A stretch of DNA of 64,000 bases from Dactylonectria macrodidyma (Eukaryota; Ascomycota; Sordariomycetes; Hypocreales; Nectriaceae): positions 396,652 through 460,651 of the forward strand of contig JAGMUV010000040.1 in NCBI GenBank assembly GCA_020744425.1, read 5' to 3'. The position numbers were made by a program, and so were the translations under genes. The notes beneath the pieces are model-generated. The model did not search any database. It was not told the origin of the DNA and saw only the letters and a program-made list of their open reading frames with translations. This document shows positions 21,691 through 33,326 of the stretch, one piece after another (position 1 is the stretch's first letter; each line of letters begins with the position of its first letter).

Positions 21691-21725
21691 GATGCGATGC
21701 GATGCGATGCGATGCGATGCGATGC
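21691..21725. repeat. (GATGC)7 microsatellite
   Basis: Seven perfect GATGC units immediately upstream of the start of the minus-strand gene at 21667, in its likely 5' UTR. Confidence 0.95.
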
Positions 21726-21859
21726 AATAGTGGAGTTGGAGTTGTAGGAGGGGAAAGGGAGAGAATAGACGGTGACCTTGGTGTTTTTTGTTGTGTTGGT
21801 GCCAGCCTAGTTGGTAGGCATGCAGGGGTCAGAAAAAATGGCACACCAAAGGCCATGTA

Positions 21860-24340
21860 ACACTGTAATGGCCAAATTTACACCTCACGCAGCACTAATT
21901 TCCAACAGAGTAGCCTCCCCGAGGGCGGAAAAAGTGCCTACATGCTGTCTTGAATACATGTTTCATCTTATAGGATTTCTTTTACTTTTTTCAAAAGGAA
22001 GATGTCGCCTTCTGAGTGTGAAGCTGTGTTTTGGTGTGCCATGTTTTATGGCCCCCACCTGGTAGGTTGTGTCAAATCCGATGCAGGGTAAATATGGAGA
22101 ATGTGTCAATACACTAGTTGCACAGTAACCAATGGGAGTCCTGGCTTGGCCATTAGGCAAAACGATCCACCAGTTGTGGCTTGCTCGGACGTACTTGTGC
22201 CATTCTTTTATCTTCGCTCTGTATCATGGGTTGGTGATGCCGTGGTTGCAGCCCTCCATTTGCACGCTTGAAAGTTGACACAAGAGGGTGCGTATGGAAG
22301 GTCATAACTCGGAGGCAACGTCCGAAAGCACCCTCTGGGTGACCCCATTTTGGCGCTGCAGCATCAGCCTAGCACTATGCCAGGCTCTGTCGCTGCTAAA
22401 GCCTCCCGGAAGCTGGATCGGAGCCAATCTTAACTATGAGACGCTGTGGCTAAAGAAAAGAAAGAAAAAGAGGATCCTTGAGATAATATTCGGGCTTGAC
22501 ATGTCCTCGGAGACTGTATCCACACACCACAGCGCTAGCTTCTCGCCGTTACCAAGCCTGATGGATGCCACATATTGCACGGATGTCCTCGTGCGTGTCT
22601 TCCTTGCCCCCGAAGCTCCTTCTCAGGCTGTAATGGCGAAGTCAAAGTCAGTTAGGAAAGTCAATCAGGAATCAACCAGGAAAGCCCGCTTCAAGCAGGC
22701 ATCATCCGCGATCTTGTCTATTCCTATCTCTACCTAGTTGATAAGATGAACTGAGCACCCGGGAAAGCACTCTTAGTCCTCTCAGGCCTGGGATGGCTGT
22801 TGAGCACCCTGTCCGCCGCCGCCTCGAGCCCCGGATCCAAAGGATGTCGAGGGAGCCTCCGGTAACATCACCTGCATGGCGGCGAGTTGAGGGCACTTCA
22901 CTGAAACGCGTGGGCGGTTCAACATCTTGTCCACCACACGGACCCCAATGTGAGATGTCAGACCAGTTAGCAAGCTCCAACTCCATCGAGATGCATCCAA
23001 CTTTGCCCAACATAGCAAGACATGCACAACCCCGAAGAAAGCGCCAGACAAAGCGAGTCTCGCCAGCATTGGATTGGGCGAGTGGCGACGCGTCTCCTTC
23101 GTGCGACGCAGTGATGGGGGCTACACGCGACCCCTACCAACACAGTGCTCAGATTGTACTGCAGGGGCCCGCAACCGACCAACTCCAAGAAAGATGCGTC
23201 CACGACTTGTAGTGGCCTGTATCTCGGCCAGTTCCTGTGAGGGCTGTGGGAGCGGACGCGACCACGGGGGTAGCCAAAATACAGAACCTCACAAGTCCCC
23301 TACCTGCGTAGTGTTTGTCACACAGTTAGCTCAAGGCGTGGCCCACCCCCTCTCTGTGCCCCGGCTTTGTTCGCCCCCGTGGTTTGACCAGGCATTTGAA
23401 GGAGAGTTGCAGTGGGACTTTCGATTGGGCAAGGCTAGCATCGTATCCGATGCGCCATACATTGACAGGGTGCAATGACCCTCGTGGTTCAAGGGTACCT
23501 GACAGATCACTACTACGGAGTAGGACGCACACGGAGCCAGCGGGAGATGAAGCGAGCCCCTTGCGATGGTGATCTATCTACACAGTGCAGAGAGCACCAC
23601 ACCATGCAGGGGTGTGATGCGCATCGCCAGAGCCTGATTTTCCCTGCCTGAGCATTGACCACAGCCAGACGACCGGGGTGAGGGTGACCTTTTTGATCAG
23701 AAAGGCCTTGCAGCATGTCCAGGCCGGTCCGGGCCCCCAGCATCCCCGGGGGCCACATCGGACAAAGAGCTTGCACCAACAGAGAGGGCAAGGGTCGGCC
23801 GTGTGCAGGGCGCGAGGGACTCATTAGTTCGTCGAATACAGGTCCCGAACCTGCTCTCTGATGGAGGGCAGGGATACGAGTCATCTTCCAGGCGGGCAGA
23901 CCCCGTGCTAGTCGCTGTGGGACCAACAGACCCATCTCACCCAGCGTATCCCTCAGCCCTCGTCACGGCTCGATGAGTGAAACGAAACGGATGCTTGCAT
24001 GTTGCCTCGTCGCGGTGGCAAGCAACCTGGCTCGGTAAGGAGCCACCCGGGGTGAGTGAGGGACGCAGCTCAATCTTCTCAATGATCATCGCAGGTAGGG
24101 GTCGTGATCGTTATAATTTGATTACGGAGGCTCCCTATCCCAGGGTCTGGCCTCCTTATTTATAGGCTCTCGCTGGTGGCTCACCAGTAGCTAGCCCGGC
24201 CCTCGCTATATTCCTCTATCATGCCTATAGGCACATGACAAGCTCTGTCAGCGTATTTCATGCGCGATCTGAGCAGCCCTTCATTATCACTTACATTACA
24301 CATACTCATCTCCGTGTTCTGGAATGCCCAAGCCGGCACA
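21860..24340. other. gene-free stretch with dispersed-repeat remnant
   Basis: No supported gene. 22.74-23.95 kb is GC-rich and decayed; its reverse complement at about 23400-23660 aligns by eye with 58150-58400. The last 150 bp (24190-24340) look like the leader of the C2H2 gene. Confidence 0.5.
23400..23660 (-). repeat. dispersed repeat, family 2, copy A
   Basis: On the minus strand it shares the ordered blocks accatcgcaaggg, gtagtagtgatctgt, gaaccacgagggtc and gcaccctgtc with the + strand at 58190-58300 (accatcgcaggg, gtagtagcgatccgt, gaaccacgagggtc, gcaccccctgtc). Many differences are transitions. There is no open frame. Confidence 0.7.
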
Positions 24341-26566
24341 ATGGCTTCACTTGACCAGAGCCTGTCCCTGGACGCTGATACCCGAAGATACTTCTTCACC
24401 CCCGATTCCTGTCCCTCTTCTCCTGCCACCGTTGATGTTGGGTGGCCCATTGCCTTGGGTCTTACCTGCGAGATTCCGTACTAATCACCGAGGTATGCAA
24501 GGTCCGATTGCTCTGAAAATCCTCAGTCGGTCCAGCGTGATCTGCTTAGCAATGGCTGGAATCCTGATGTCTTTGATGAGGCCAATATCATCGCTATTCC
24601 TCAACCGGAGGAGGCTATCACTTTCCCTCCTTCCATCACTGGACCTAACTGGCAGGGCTCCGAAGACGAATCCCCCAGAAACCACGATCTGTACAAGAAG
24701 GCCGCTGCTTCCGAGGACGGGCTCTACCACTGCCCCTGGGAGGGTACGCAGGGCTGCAACCACAAACCCCAGAAGCTCAAGTGCGAATATGAGTGAGACG
24801 ACCCTTTACCACCGACCCACGCGATTCCTAACTGGCCCAGCAAAATCGTTGACTCTCACCTGAAGCCTTATCGCTGCAAGGCCGAGTCCTGCCAAGATGT
24901 TGAATTTTCTTCTAACCCCTGCCTCCTCCGCCACGAGCGTGAGGCCCACGGTCTCCACGGCCATGGCGAGAAGCCTTTCCTTTGCGTCTATGATGGCTGT
25001 GAGCGTGCCGTATCTGGAAATGGATTCCCTCGCCAATGGAACCTCCGCGACCACATGAAGCGAGTCCACGGGTATCTCGATGAGGATGGGACCGAAATCT
25101 CGGATCGTGTTCAACTCAAAATAACAGAGAGCTGCAACGTTTCGCGCAGATACCGTGTGTGGTCTCCACTGAATCTCGTCTTATCTAATAGGCGATAAGG
25201 TGAACTGACACTCATCGTGTAATATAGGCAAGAAGCTCAAGCACCGCCGCAAAGACCTCGAGCTTGGTGCCGGCTCTTCTAATCATACGAATTCTAAGAG
25301 GCAGTCTCAAACCTCCACCATGTTGAAGCGATCCTCGTCCTCTCCCTCCAAGTCTCACAATGCCGAACCCGTCACCCTCGCCGAGACATCTCTCTCTCAG
25401 GGCCAGTACACGCCTCCTATGGAGCAGGAAGGCTCCTTGTACCTTAATTCCTACAACTACCAGGGGCGCTCACAGACTCCTCCTCTCTTCTGCCCAACCT
25501 ACCCGGCTCCCGACGAGATCCTCCTCCATCCATACGGCACTGCGCAGCTCTGCACAGCCACGACCACCGCCCAGAGCGACCCAAACTACCTCGCTGCCTC
25601 TACTGTCCCCACGACACTTCCCTCCATGACCTACTTTAGGCATGCTGTTGAGAGGGAGTCGTGCCCTAGCAACGGCGGCCTAGGCCCTCACATGGCGTAT
25701 GGGCTCACGCTCAACATGGACCATAATGCTCCTAGCCCTTTTAGTCACCGGTCCAACCCTCAAGTGAGTTACGCCATCCACTCAGCCCTCTTGGTCCCAG
25801 AGGCCCTCATTGCTAATCAGGTTTGCAGACTCCTCCACTGTCACCTTCGTTTGGCCTCTTTGCAGATTGCTTCCCCGAGGCTGGTTACGGGTCCTGTGAA
25901 TATGAGGTTTCCGAGACACGTGGCCAGGGGCCATCTGTTGCCCAATTTGTGCAGGATGACAGGGCATCTTCTTCAAAGAGTGATGAGGATAAAGTTGACT
26001 TTTCTTCTCAAAATACTACTCAGCTGATCCCTGCCCCAAATAAACCGCGGGCCATGATGCGTCAGGCATGCTTGAGTTGTAAGAGACGCAAAGCCAGATG
26101 TGATGTTTCGGTGGAGGTCAAGGGACCCTGCTCCAACTGCGAGCGTCACGGGCAAGAATGCGTCACCCAGTGAAGTATGTTCTGCTCCTTTAGTAGTCAG
26201 CCCTCAACTGTACATTGTAAACCGAGCAAAACTTCCATTCTGACAAGGTTCTAGCACCAAACAGCCGAGACCTTCAAGCATCGTGTTCGGTCAAACGAAG
26301 TAGTTCTCCCACGGGACGAGGTCGACCGGTTATTTGACAGCCAACACCTGCCCATTACCGAGGGGCTGGTTCATTACTTACTGCGTGGAAAGAGAGAGAG
26401 TATCCTGGGTGCCGAACGAGAGGAAATATGCATTCTGTCTGTTGGGTTGCCACCAGGACAAGAATCAACCCCCCCCGACTCTCCTATGCCCAAGACTGCA
26501 TCGATGCGTCAAGCGGACTCTCAAGGTACGAGACACATGATTCACAATGTTCATCGTCAACCTTGA
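24341..26566 (+). pseudogene. C2H2 plus Zn2Cys6 transcription factor with lesions
   Basis: Exons 24341-24792, 24841-25154, 25228-25763 and 25829-26173 join in consistent phase, with canonical introns of 48, 73 and 65 nt. The N-terminus (MASLDQSLSLDADTRRYFFT) and the C2H2 region (YHCPWEG..., YRCKAESC..., FLCVYDGC...) match a widespread Pezizomycotina C2H2 family. Near the end comes a Zn2Cys6 cluster, C-x2-C-x6-C-x9-C-x2-C-x6-C. Codon 48 is TAA (24482-24484) with the family frame continuing directly after it. The frame also stops right after the cluster, while 26255-26566, preceded by an acceptor-like TTCTAG, encodes 103 coding-like residues (VDRLFDSQHLPITEG). One base missing at the donor after CVTQ would explain this. 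Probably a recent pseudogene; sequencing error or read-through cannot be excluded. Confidence 0.75.
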
Positions 26567-27658
26567 TAGAAGTCGATGATACGCTTGTAAAATGCCTCGA
26601 CGCAGCCTATCCAGACCCAACCTCTAGTTCCAGGAACCTCCCTTCCCTGCCCACCGCTTGAACTTGAATCCACGCATTGAAGAATCGAGTCATTCGTTGA
26701 GGAATACTGTCATGATTCTGGCCCACTAAGCTGAGCAGAACAGATTCGCACAGCGTCTCTACTGTTGACTACTACAATTCCGACCTCTTCTAAGACGCTA
26801 CGTCTCGGCTACTGGGCCAAGCCAACTAAAGGGTTTCGGGAGCAAGCGGCGGAGGGACCATTTGCCTGCTGGGGAGTTGACTGAAGATTGAGCCGAGGGG
26901 CATCTGGCTGATTAGCACTAGACCAAGGAGTAGGCTGGGAAGCTGGCTGAGGAGCACCAAACCAAGTAATAGTAGGTGCAGGAGGCTGGGGGACAGATCA
27001 AAGGTGTTGGTTTCGGCAGATTAGAGACCTAAAACAGCCAGTCGCCTTTTCAATACATCTCATATCAGGCTTGCTCTATGTATCACCCCGTCTGCGTCTC
27101 TGTCATATTTGCTAAAGACCTTTCATGCGGAGAGCTGTTGTGACAGGAAGCTAGATACCCATCCGCGTCGCCTGTCATACCCCCGCCTGTGATCCTGCCG
27201 CCTTTGATCCTCCCGCCTGTGGTCCTCCCGCCTGTTATCCTCCCAATCGCGTTCGCGATGCGAGGGTTGGCGCAAACTGATTCCCTAGTATCAAGTGATT
27301 TCGCACGGATATCTATTGCCCTGAATGGTTTCGAATGGTGGCATAGAGCGAGGTATCTTTCGAGTGGGCGATGGACTTGCCACGTGCCTGCCATCTCTCC
27401 CCCGCACAAGTGATTCAAATGCGACTCTTGCATATACACAGTACGGGGTAGCGTTGGCTGCTTACGTCGGCCTCGGGAAAAAACAAGGGTAAATTGTTGA
27501 AACCAATGCCTGTCATCCCCAACTACATGGTAGCCCGGCGGGCTGCGGTATCTTTCCCTCTAAAAAAACGAGCGATGGCCCCCTGAGACAATCCTCTTCC
27601 CACTGTTTCTCAAGAATTAAGTGTGTCACTGTCCATCTCCTGCCCGAGCGACGCGAAT
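26567..27658. other. intergenic with short tandem repeats
   Basis: No supported gene. 26880-27000 has imperfect repeats of a gaggctggg/gctgattag type, and 27182-27241 is a 15-bp minisatellite. The end is the promoter and leader of the asparaginase gene. Confidence 0.45.
27182..27241. repeat. four-copy 15-bp minisatellite
   Basis: Units cgcctgtgatcctgc, cgcctttgatcctcc, cgcctgtggtcctcc and cgcctgttatcctcc. The period is a multiple of three, so frames on both strands stay open through it, but no gene is supported around it. Confidence 0.9.
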
Positions 27659-28840
27659 ATGTTCCAACCTCTGAATGCAATGTCCTCCCTCCTGCTGTCC
27701 ATTGCGCTGGCGTCCATCCCACTGGCGCCGCCGGCCGCTGGACAACTCTGGAACTGGATACCAGCCTTATCAAGCCCGGAATGGTTCTCGTCCGAAGTCG
27801 CTCAGCAAGCATACTATCACCCTGAATCTGCTTTCATCTGCTTTAACGCAGAATTGCCCAATATCACGGTCTACTCAACCGGCGGAACCATTACAGCCGC
27901 CGCCGATTCTCGATTCGAAACTACCAATTACGATAGCGCGATCCTGGGTATTTCAACTGTGATCAAAGCAAACCCTACAATATGCGAAACAGCCAATATT
28001 AGGCCCGTTGAGCTCGCCCGCGAAGACAGCATCGATATTAAGCTAGAAGCTCTCAAACTATGGAGTCAAATCATTCAGGATGACCTCAATAATCCCTTCA
28101 CACAGGGCGCGGTATTTGCCACAGGCACAGACAGGTTGACAGACTTTGCATACTTCCTCGCGATGACGATGGACGGTGGCACGCAATTGGTCGTCACAGG
28201 TGCAAGCCGCCCAGCGACGGCGTATAATACCGATGGGCATAAGAACCTCCTGGACTCTGTTCTTGTGGTTGTCTATGTGTTTAGGCATTCGGCGTCCAAC
28301 AACCATGGGGTTCTGATTCTCTTCTCCGGCCGGATCTTACCCCCCCGATACACAATCAAGAGCAGTTTCAGTCAGGAGAACGCCTTCCAAACCATCTGCA
28401 CAGGTGATGTTGGCCTAGTAAGCGAGGGCAAGGTTCAATTCTACTTTGTGTCTTCGCAATTATCTAACCAACCTTACTTTGACGTCCGGAAAATCGCCCC
28501 AGATACCATGTTCCCTCGTGTCGAAACTGTGAACGCCAACCCGAGTCGCACCATTACCATCGAAAACGGGACGGCAGGTGTGTTCGTCATCGGCTTTGGG
28601 GCAGGCTACTTGCCCCAAAGTAATATCGACGACATAATAAAATCACTCAACGGAACAAGTATCCCTATATTGGTCGGCAGCCATGTGCCAGGTCGCGTAG
28701 GGGTGCACAGGATGGACTTTGGCATCGCGTCAGGGTGCATCCCTCCGTCGAATGCCCTTGCGCAGTTTGAATTGGCTCTGTGGATGGGGTTATCACTGCA
28801 AGACATTGAGGCATCATTTGAAGTTGGTGGAGACTACTAG
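27659..28840 (+). CDS. secreted L-asparaginase-like protein
   Basis: ATG at 27659, 393 aa, intronless. A hydrophobic signal peptide (LLLSIALASIPLAPPAAG) is followed by the type I/II asparaginase fold: the nucleophile loop ITVYSTGGTITAAADS, a second-centre motif read as FATGTDRLTDFAYFLAMT, and VTGASRPATAYNTDGHKNL. The usual HGTDT is altered to TGTDR and DGPMNL to DGHKNL. The Thr of TGGTI and the Thr-Asp pair of GTD remain, so activity is possible but specificity may differ. Expected reaction: hydrolysis of L-asparagine to aspartate and ammonia outside the cell. A decayed relative lies at 61.4-62.4 kb. Confidence 0.85.
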   Translation: MFQPLNAMSSLLLSIALASIPLAPPAAGQLWNWIPALSSPEWFSSEVAQQAYYHPESAFICFNAELPNITVYSTGGTITAAADSRFETTNYDSAILGISTVIKANPTICETANIRPVELAREDSIDIKLEALKLWSQIIQDDLNNPFTQGAVFATGTDRLTDFAYFLAMTMDGGTQLVVTGASRPATAYNTDGHKNLLDSVLVVVYVFRHSASNNHGVLILFSGRILPPRYTIKSSFSQENAFQTICTGDVGLVSEGKVQFYFVSSQLSNQPYFDVRKIAPDTMFPRVETVNANPSRTITIENGTAGVFVIGFGAGYLPQSNIDDIIKSLNGTSIPILVGSHVPGRVGVHRMDFGIASGCIPPSNALAQFELALWMGLSLQDIEASFEVGGDY

Positions 28841-29488
28841 GAAGCCAATAGAGGAAGGTCTCAGGGTGTATATCTGACCACCCTTGGCTTCAAGTTTGGA
28901 GTTGACTGCATAGAAGTAGGGGAAACAGGAAAACATCCCTTCAAGAATGCAGAAGTTCCTTTTTACCCGGTCGGTAGCAGTTCCTGTCTCGCGCACGGGT
29001 GTCGAGGGTGGTGGCTCGGAGATCGGCTCGCTCGGCAGGAAGCCAGCGCGTTTCAGCAGGGCACCGTGAGGGCGGAGGCGAGAGCCGATCTTCTCGTCTT
29101 GACATATTGTTAAGAGTAGACAAGATCTGTTGTCGTAATCTCTGCTCGGCTCGGAGGAGGCGATTTGACAGTGTATTTGCTGATGGAGGGGCAGCTCGTT
29201 CCATATTGTTGCAAAGGCGGGGGACACGGGCTGAGCGGCGTAGAAGTGGGAGAGAATACGCGGGAGGCCCCCCGCACTCCACGGTGACCTGCTGCTTCCG
29301 CTTGGCGATACGCGCCTCACCACATTCAACACCAGCTCAGTGAGATATGCCAGGTTTTGGTAGCTTCATCTCAATATCACGAGCTTAGATGTGGGAAGGA
29401 TGTGATTACTACCTGTTGCTAAAGTTCCAACCCAAAAGAGCGAGAATCAACTCAGATGACCACTCCTTGTCATTTACCGACGAAAATC
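28841..29488. other. intergenic; possible small minus-strand frames
   Basis: Two overlapping minus-strand frames (29332-28814 and 29282-28941) are open, Pro/Arg-rich and partly codon-like, but neither begins with a convincing ATG and no splice pair joins them. They may be the trace of a small gene. Not called. Confidence 0.35.
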
Positions 29489-29978
29489 TCATTCCCTTTC
29501 TTCGGCGGGCTTTTTTATTTGCTTCAATAGGTCGGCAGTTTCAGCCACGCGTCCAGAGAATAAGATTTTCCTCGTTTCTTTGCTGAAAAGATTTGCAGGA
29601 TCGAACGGCGGGTTATCTCCATCCCAGATCGGATATTCTTCTGAGCACAAAACTAGGACAAGAATTTTTCCAGAGCTTTTGAGCTCCTCCAGCTTCTGTT
29701 GGGTCATGTTCTTCGCGAGACCGGTGTCGATAACGTAATTTGGTGGGTGGTCTGCTTCGTAAAGAATGACCCCCCGGCCCAGTGGCGTTCCTTCATCATA
29801 AACGCGCATTACTTCCTCCTTAATGCCCGGATTGTTTAATAAATAACCACTGCCACAGACGTAAAGCTAACATATATGTATTAGATATAACTGAACGTGC
29901 ATTAATTAAAAATTCTCTTACATATCCATCGTTGTGGGCGGCGTTCAAGTCTTTCAAATTTTCTGGTCTGAACTGCAT
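29489..29978 (-). CDS. AT-rich hypothetical protein, two exons
   Basis: Exon 1, 29978-29922, starts with MQFRPENLKDLNAAHNDGY. A 54-nt intron (29921-29867, GTAAGA donor, TATGTTAG acceptor) joins in phase 0 to exon 2, 29866-29489, for 144 aa. The product is a compact mixed alpha/beta sequence with YVIDTGLAKNMTQQKLEEL and ILVLVLCSEEYPIWDGDNPP. No signal peptide or membrane helix; family not recognised. The gene and its intron are more AT-rich than the GC-rich flanks, which could mean later arrival. Confidence 0.65.
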
Positions 29979-30570
29979 AGTGACAGGTGAAGAGTATAGA
30001 AAACTTGCCTTCCTGGGAATACATCATGGTGGAATAGCGGGGTTTATAGACGAATACCCTTGCTGGGGGGGAAGTCATCTTACGTAAAATGCTACGACCT
30101 AATCAAGGGTGAATGAGAAGGGAGGTGCGATTACCGCTTGGTACCTAACATTCCAAAGCGAAAGCGGTAACTAAAGTAAAGCTTGGTTCGACACGAGACC
30201 AGGGCGCCACCGTGGGGCTAGGAACGAGTTGCGAGCTCGTTGCATGGATTAGGCTCTGTGCAGTGGGTCTCTCGGGCGGTTGGCGGACAGACTGAAATGG
30301 GGGCCTGAACGGTAACGGCCCTCGACGTTCGTACTGGTTGCACCTCCTAGACGAGTGCTGGCGCCTCCATATGTCGTCCGCAAGCGGCCTTGTTGTTGAT
30401 GTTGAATTACTCCCGGACGCGCCAACCCGTGTCTCACCGCCTATTCCCATGCAATACAATACATCCTCCCTGGGTAAAGAATCGAGCCGTGCTTCATGGG
30501 CTGTCGTTTTGGGTGATTCCTCACATGGCATCCACGGGGCGAAATTCACTGCGTCCGGCTGGCCTCGTCC

Positions 30571-31010
30571 TCAGTCGGGATCAGGGATGGGTCGATGCCC
30601 CAGGTGCAGCTCCAACCGGCGGAGGTACCTGGGTCGGTACTTGCCAACAGGCGCGATTCTTAGCCTTGGGGCCTGGCCTGGTAGCACCGGAACAAGGGGG
30701 TAACTTCCGTCACGCCGGAAGGATCGTAGATTGTTGAACAAATGGAGCCTCCACAAGGCCCCGACGCTGCGCGGATACCTCGTCCTATTTTCCAACCACC
30801 CTTGCTGGGGAATGCCTTGCAGGGGTGTGTGTCAACCAGCGACAGCGTCCAAGCGCACCTAACGACGCTAGTGAATCACACCCTCCGGTCAGCACGTTGT
30901 TGGCCGCCACACTAAAATCGAGCCAAGACTGCAGGGCTCGGGTGGAGTCATGCAGGGGCCCAAAAGCACCAGAGATCGATCTCTTGTGGTCTGTTCTAGC
31001 GCGTCCACCC
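30571..31010 (-). repeat. dispersed repeat, family 1, copy A
   Basis: Read on the minus strand it contains, in order, gtgtgattcactagcg, cttggacgc, cccagcaaggg, gctaccaggccaggcccc, gcaagtaccg and cggttggagctgcacct. The same blocks occur in the same order and spacing at 37587-37825 on the + strand. No intact reading frame. Confidence 0.8.
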
Positions 31011-32947
31011 TTCGTGTGACGTCCCAGCCGCGCCCGCTCGTGTGCCGCCGAATCGCCACCTTATTCCGCACCTGCCAGCCCCACACCCCAGGTACCCTGT
31101 GCTGAGAGGGCGTTTTCCCGTTGGCGGACGAGGTTGGTAGGCGGCTTGCCCCACAATGCCAACGGGCAAGGTAGACGGTGACAGACATACATCAGTAGTG
31201 GGCTCTCGTGAGGCCAGACCTTAGGGGGTACCACGTCTGCGCGACCCACAATCTCGCTGGTCGCAGCTCCCAGCCAGGAATTAAAAATACACCCAAACAC
31301 AAATTATTTCAAGGCGTACATGGATGACCAGAAGCTCTCACGAGTCATGATGCGCGGCGGGTATATCGAGCAGTTGACGGAGGAGTGTTGCTGGGGTCCA
31401 GCAAGGGCAGGCAGCTCAGGCCAACAAGGAGTACAGACCGTCCAATGGCGACATCCCCGACACCGCGGGATTCTCATTAAAACAGTAATAGAAACACATT
31501 GGTCCCAATGAATAAGCCCGTACTAATTGGAAAATAATTTAACCCGTCCTTGGGCTGAATTAAGCTACGTATTGAGTTTGCAGAAGTGAGGAACATTTGG
31601 CTCCTACAGAGCCGGCACCACAATGCAACACCTGGCACTATGCAGCTCTACGTGTGGCCCTGAGCACACCCCCTGGCGGCCTACGGACTTGTTCGCGCCA
31701 GGGGGGGCTGAGACAAGGCATCCGAACTAACGCCATGGACAACATGGAACAAAATATCCTGGTCCGGCGTGTTGTGTTGGCTTGTCATTCAGCCTCACCA
31801 AGGGGGTGACAGTGATGCAGTTGTTGTCTCTTTCAAAGTCATGTGAAGATGGGGCTTATCCTTGCGCTGACAGACCTGAGGTCATTGGGCGGCCTCTGAT
31901 CCGTTGTAATTTTCAAGAATGGACGGAGTCAGGCCGACCTAACTTGTGTGAAGTAAGAGTAGGCATCGTCATCCGGTCATACAGAGGTTCACAATCGTTT
32001 TTCGAGCCGTAGCATGTAGCTCCCCTATCTAGCGAGGTTGCCCATTCCAAACGTAGGGTCCTATGATGGGCTGGTCGGTTGCTTTGGTAGTGTGGCCAGT
32101 TGAAACATTTGGTCCATTGCATCCTACCCTGGTGTCTACGATCTCAACGCGTCTTTCGCACCGCTTCCCAATGGATTCCAACCCCGGGCCCCCAAAAGAA
32201 ATCAAACGATCAACCCCGGCAGCCTCACCTGCGCTCGCCCCCTCCCCCTTGTAATTTGAACTCATGTTGAGCACGAAAAAAAGAGTTAGATCGTCGTTTA
32301 GATGCGGGCGTAGTTGTGATACACAATAGTTAGACTGCGCGAGCAACAACTACTTCACCTCCCATCCGCCTTGACAGGAAAAAAAAAACATTGCGACCCA
32401 GTTCGCCATATCACACCCTTCCCCAGCACCACTTCAAAGAGTTGAGAGGCTACCAAGAGCCTCGTTTTCTTTTTTCTGAGCAGCTGCAACTGCACAGGAG
32501 GCGGGGGGCTACAAAAGTAGCCCGAGTGGGTGCGCATCCATTATGTCTGTTCGAGTCCCCCGTCACTGGTGTTTCATTTAACTTCCGCCTCCTCTCCACC
32601 TTCACCAGCCAGCGGCCGACTCTCTGTAGCGCTGCGAATACTAGAACTTTGGCAACCAAACTGGAGTGACTCCAGCATTTTGAAGAGCGACTTTCCGGGG
32701 AAAGGGACTCCTTGTTGAGGTCCCTTGTTGGGGCACCAAATATCTCATCCGCGGTTATGAGTTGCCAGACGACCTGCCGTCATGAAAGTAGGCATGCAGC
32801 CAGTACCTCGCAGCCAGGTATGGGATGTGGATAGGAGGTTGGCTAGGCATGGGTCAGCTTGTTAACCACCCTTCCCCCTAAAAGCCAAGCCTCTGGGTGA
32901 CATTCTGGCTCCCCTCCTTTGATCGCCTTGCAACGACCCAGAAACTC

Positions 32948-32985
32948 CATCCTAGTCTTGGACTCCATCCTAGTCTTGGTCTTGC
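32948..32985. repeat. two-copy 17-bp direct repeat
   Basis: tccatcctagtcttgg occurs twice in tandem, separated by act. It lies in the leader region upstream of the caspase-like gene. Confidence 0.75.
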
Positions 32986-33326
32986 CTTCCTGGACTAGGT
33001 GGGCATCCCATCCCACCTCCCCGGCCCACCCTGATTCACCCCTCCAATCGATTCTGTCTCACATATTTCAGGCCAGCCAACATACATACCCAGACACCTC
33101 AAGGCTCAAGCCTCAATATCAGGTATCATTCGACTAGGATCTAGCAACCTCCACCCGCTTTATCCGCCTGGAATCACCCTACGCCCAACCTATCTCCGCA
33201 CTAATTCTGTTTCTGGCTCTACGTCTTGCAACTTCCATACGGATTTGTGCTTTTACGCATTGATATTACTGTACTATTAACCATTTCCCGCTCTCTGCTG
33301 CCTATTGCCTATTGCCCGCCGCCCGT

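Noticed and set aside
22288..22737. Plus-strand frame of 149 codons
   Set aside because: No domain, uneven composition (a Lys/Arg run next to hydrophobic pieces) and no support from neighbouring exons.
27083..27439. Minus-strand frame through the 15-bp repeat
   Set aside because: Open mainly because the repeat period is a multiple of three; the flanking sequence has no coding features.
32510..32570. Possible tRNA gene around gttcgagtccc
   Set aside because: The B-box word is good, but the T stem and acceptor stem cannot pair, so no cloverleaf forms.
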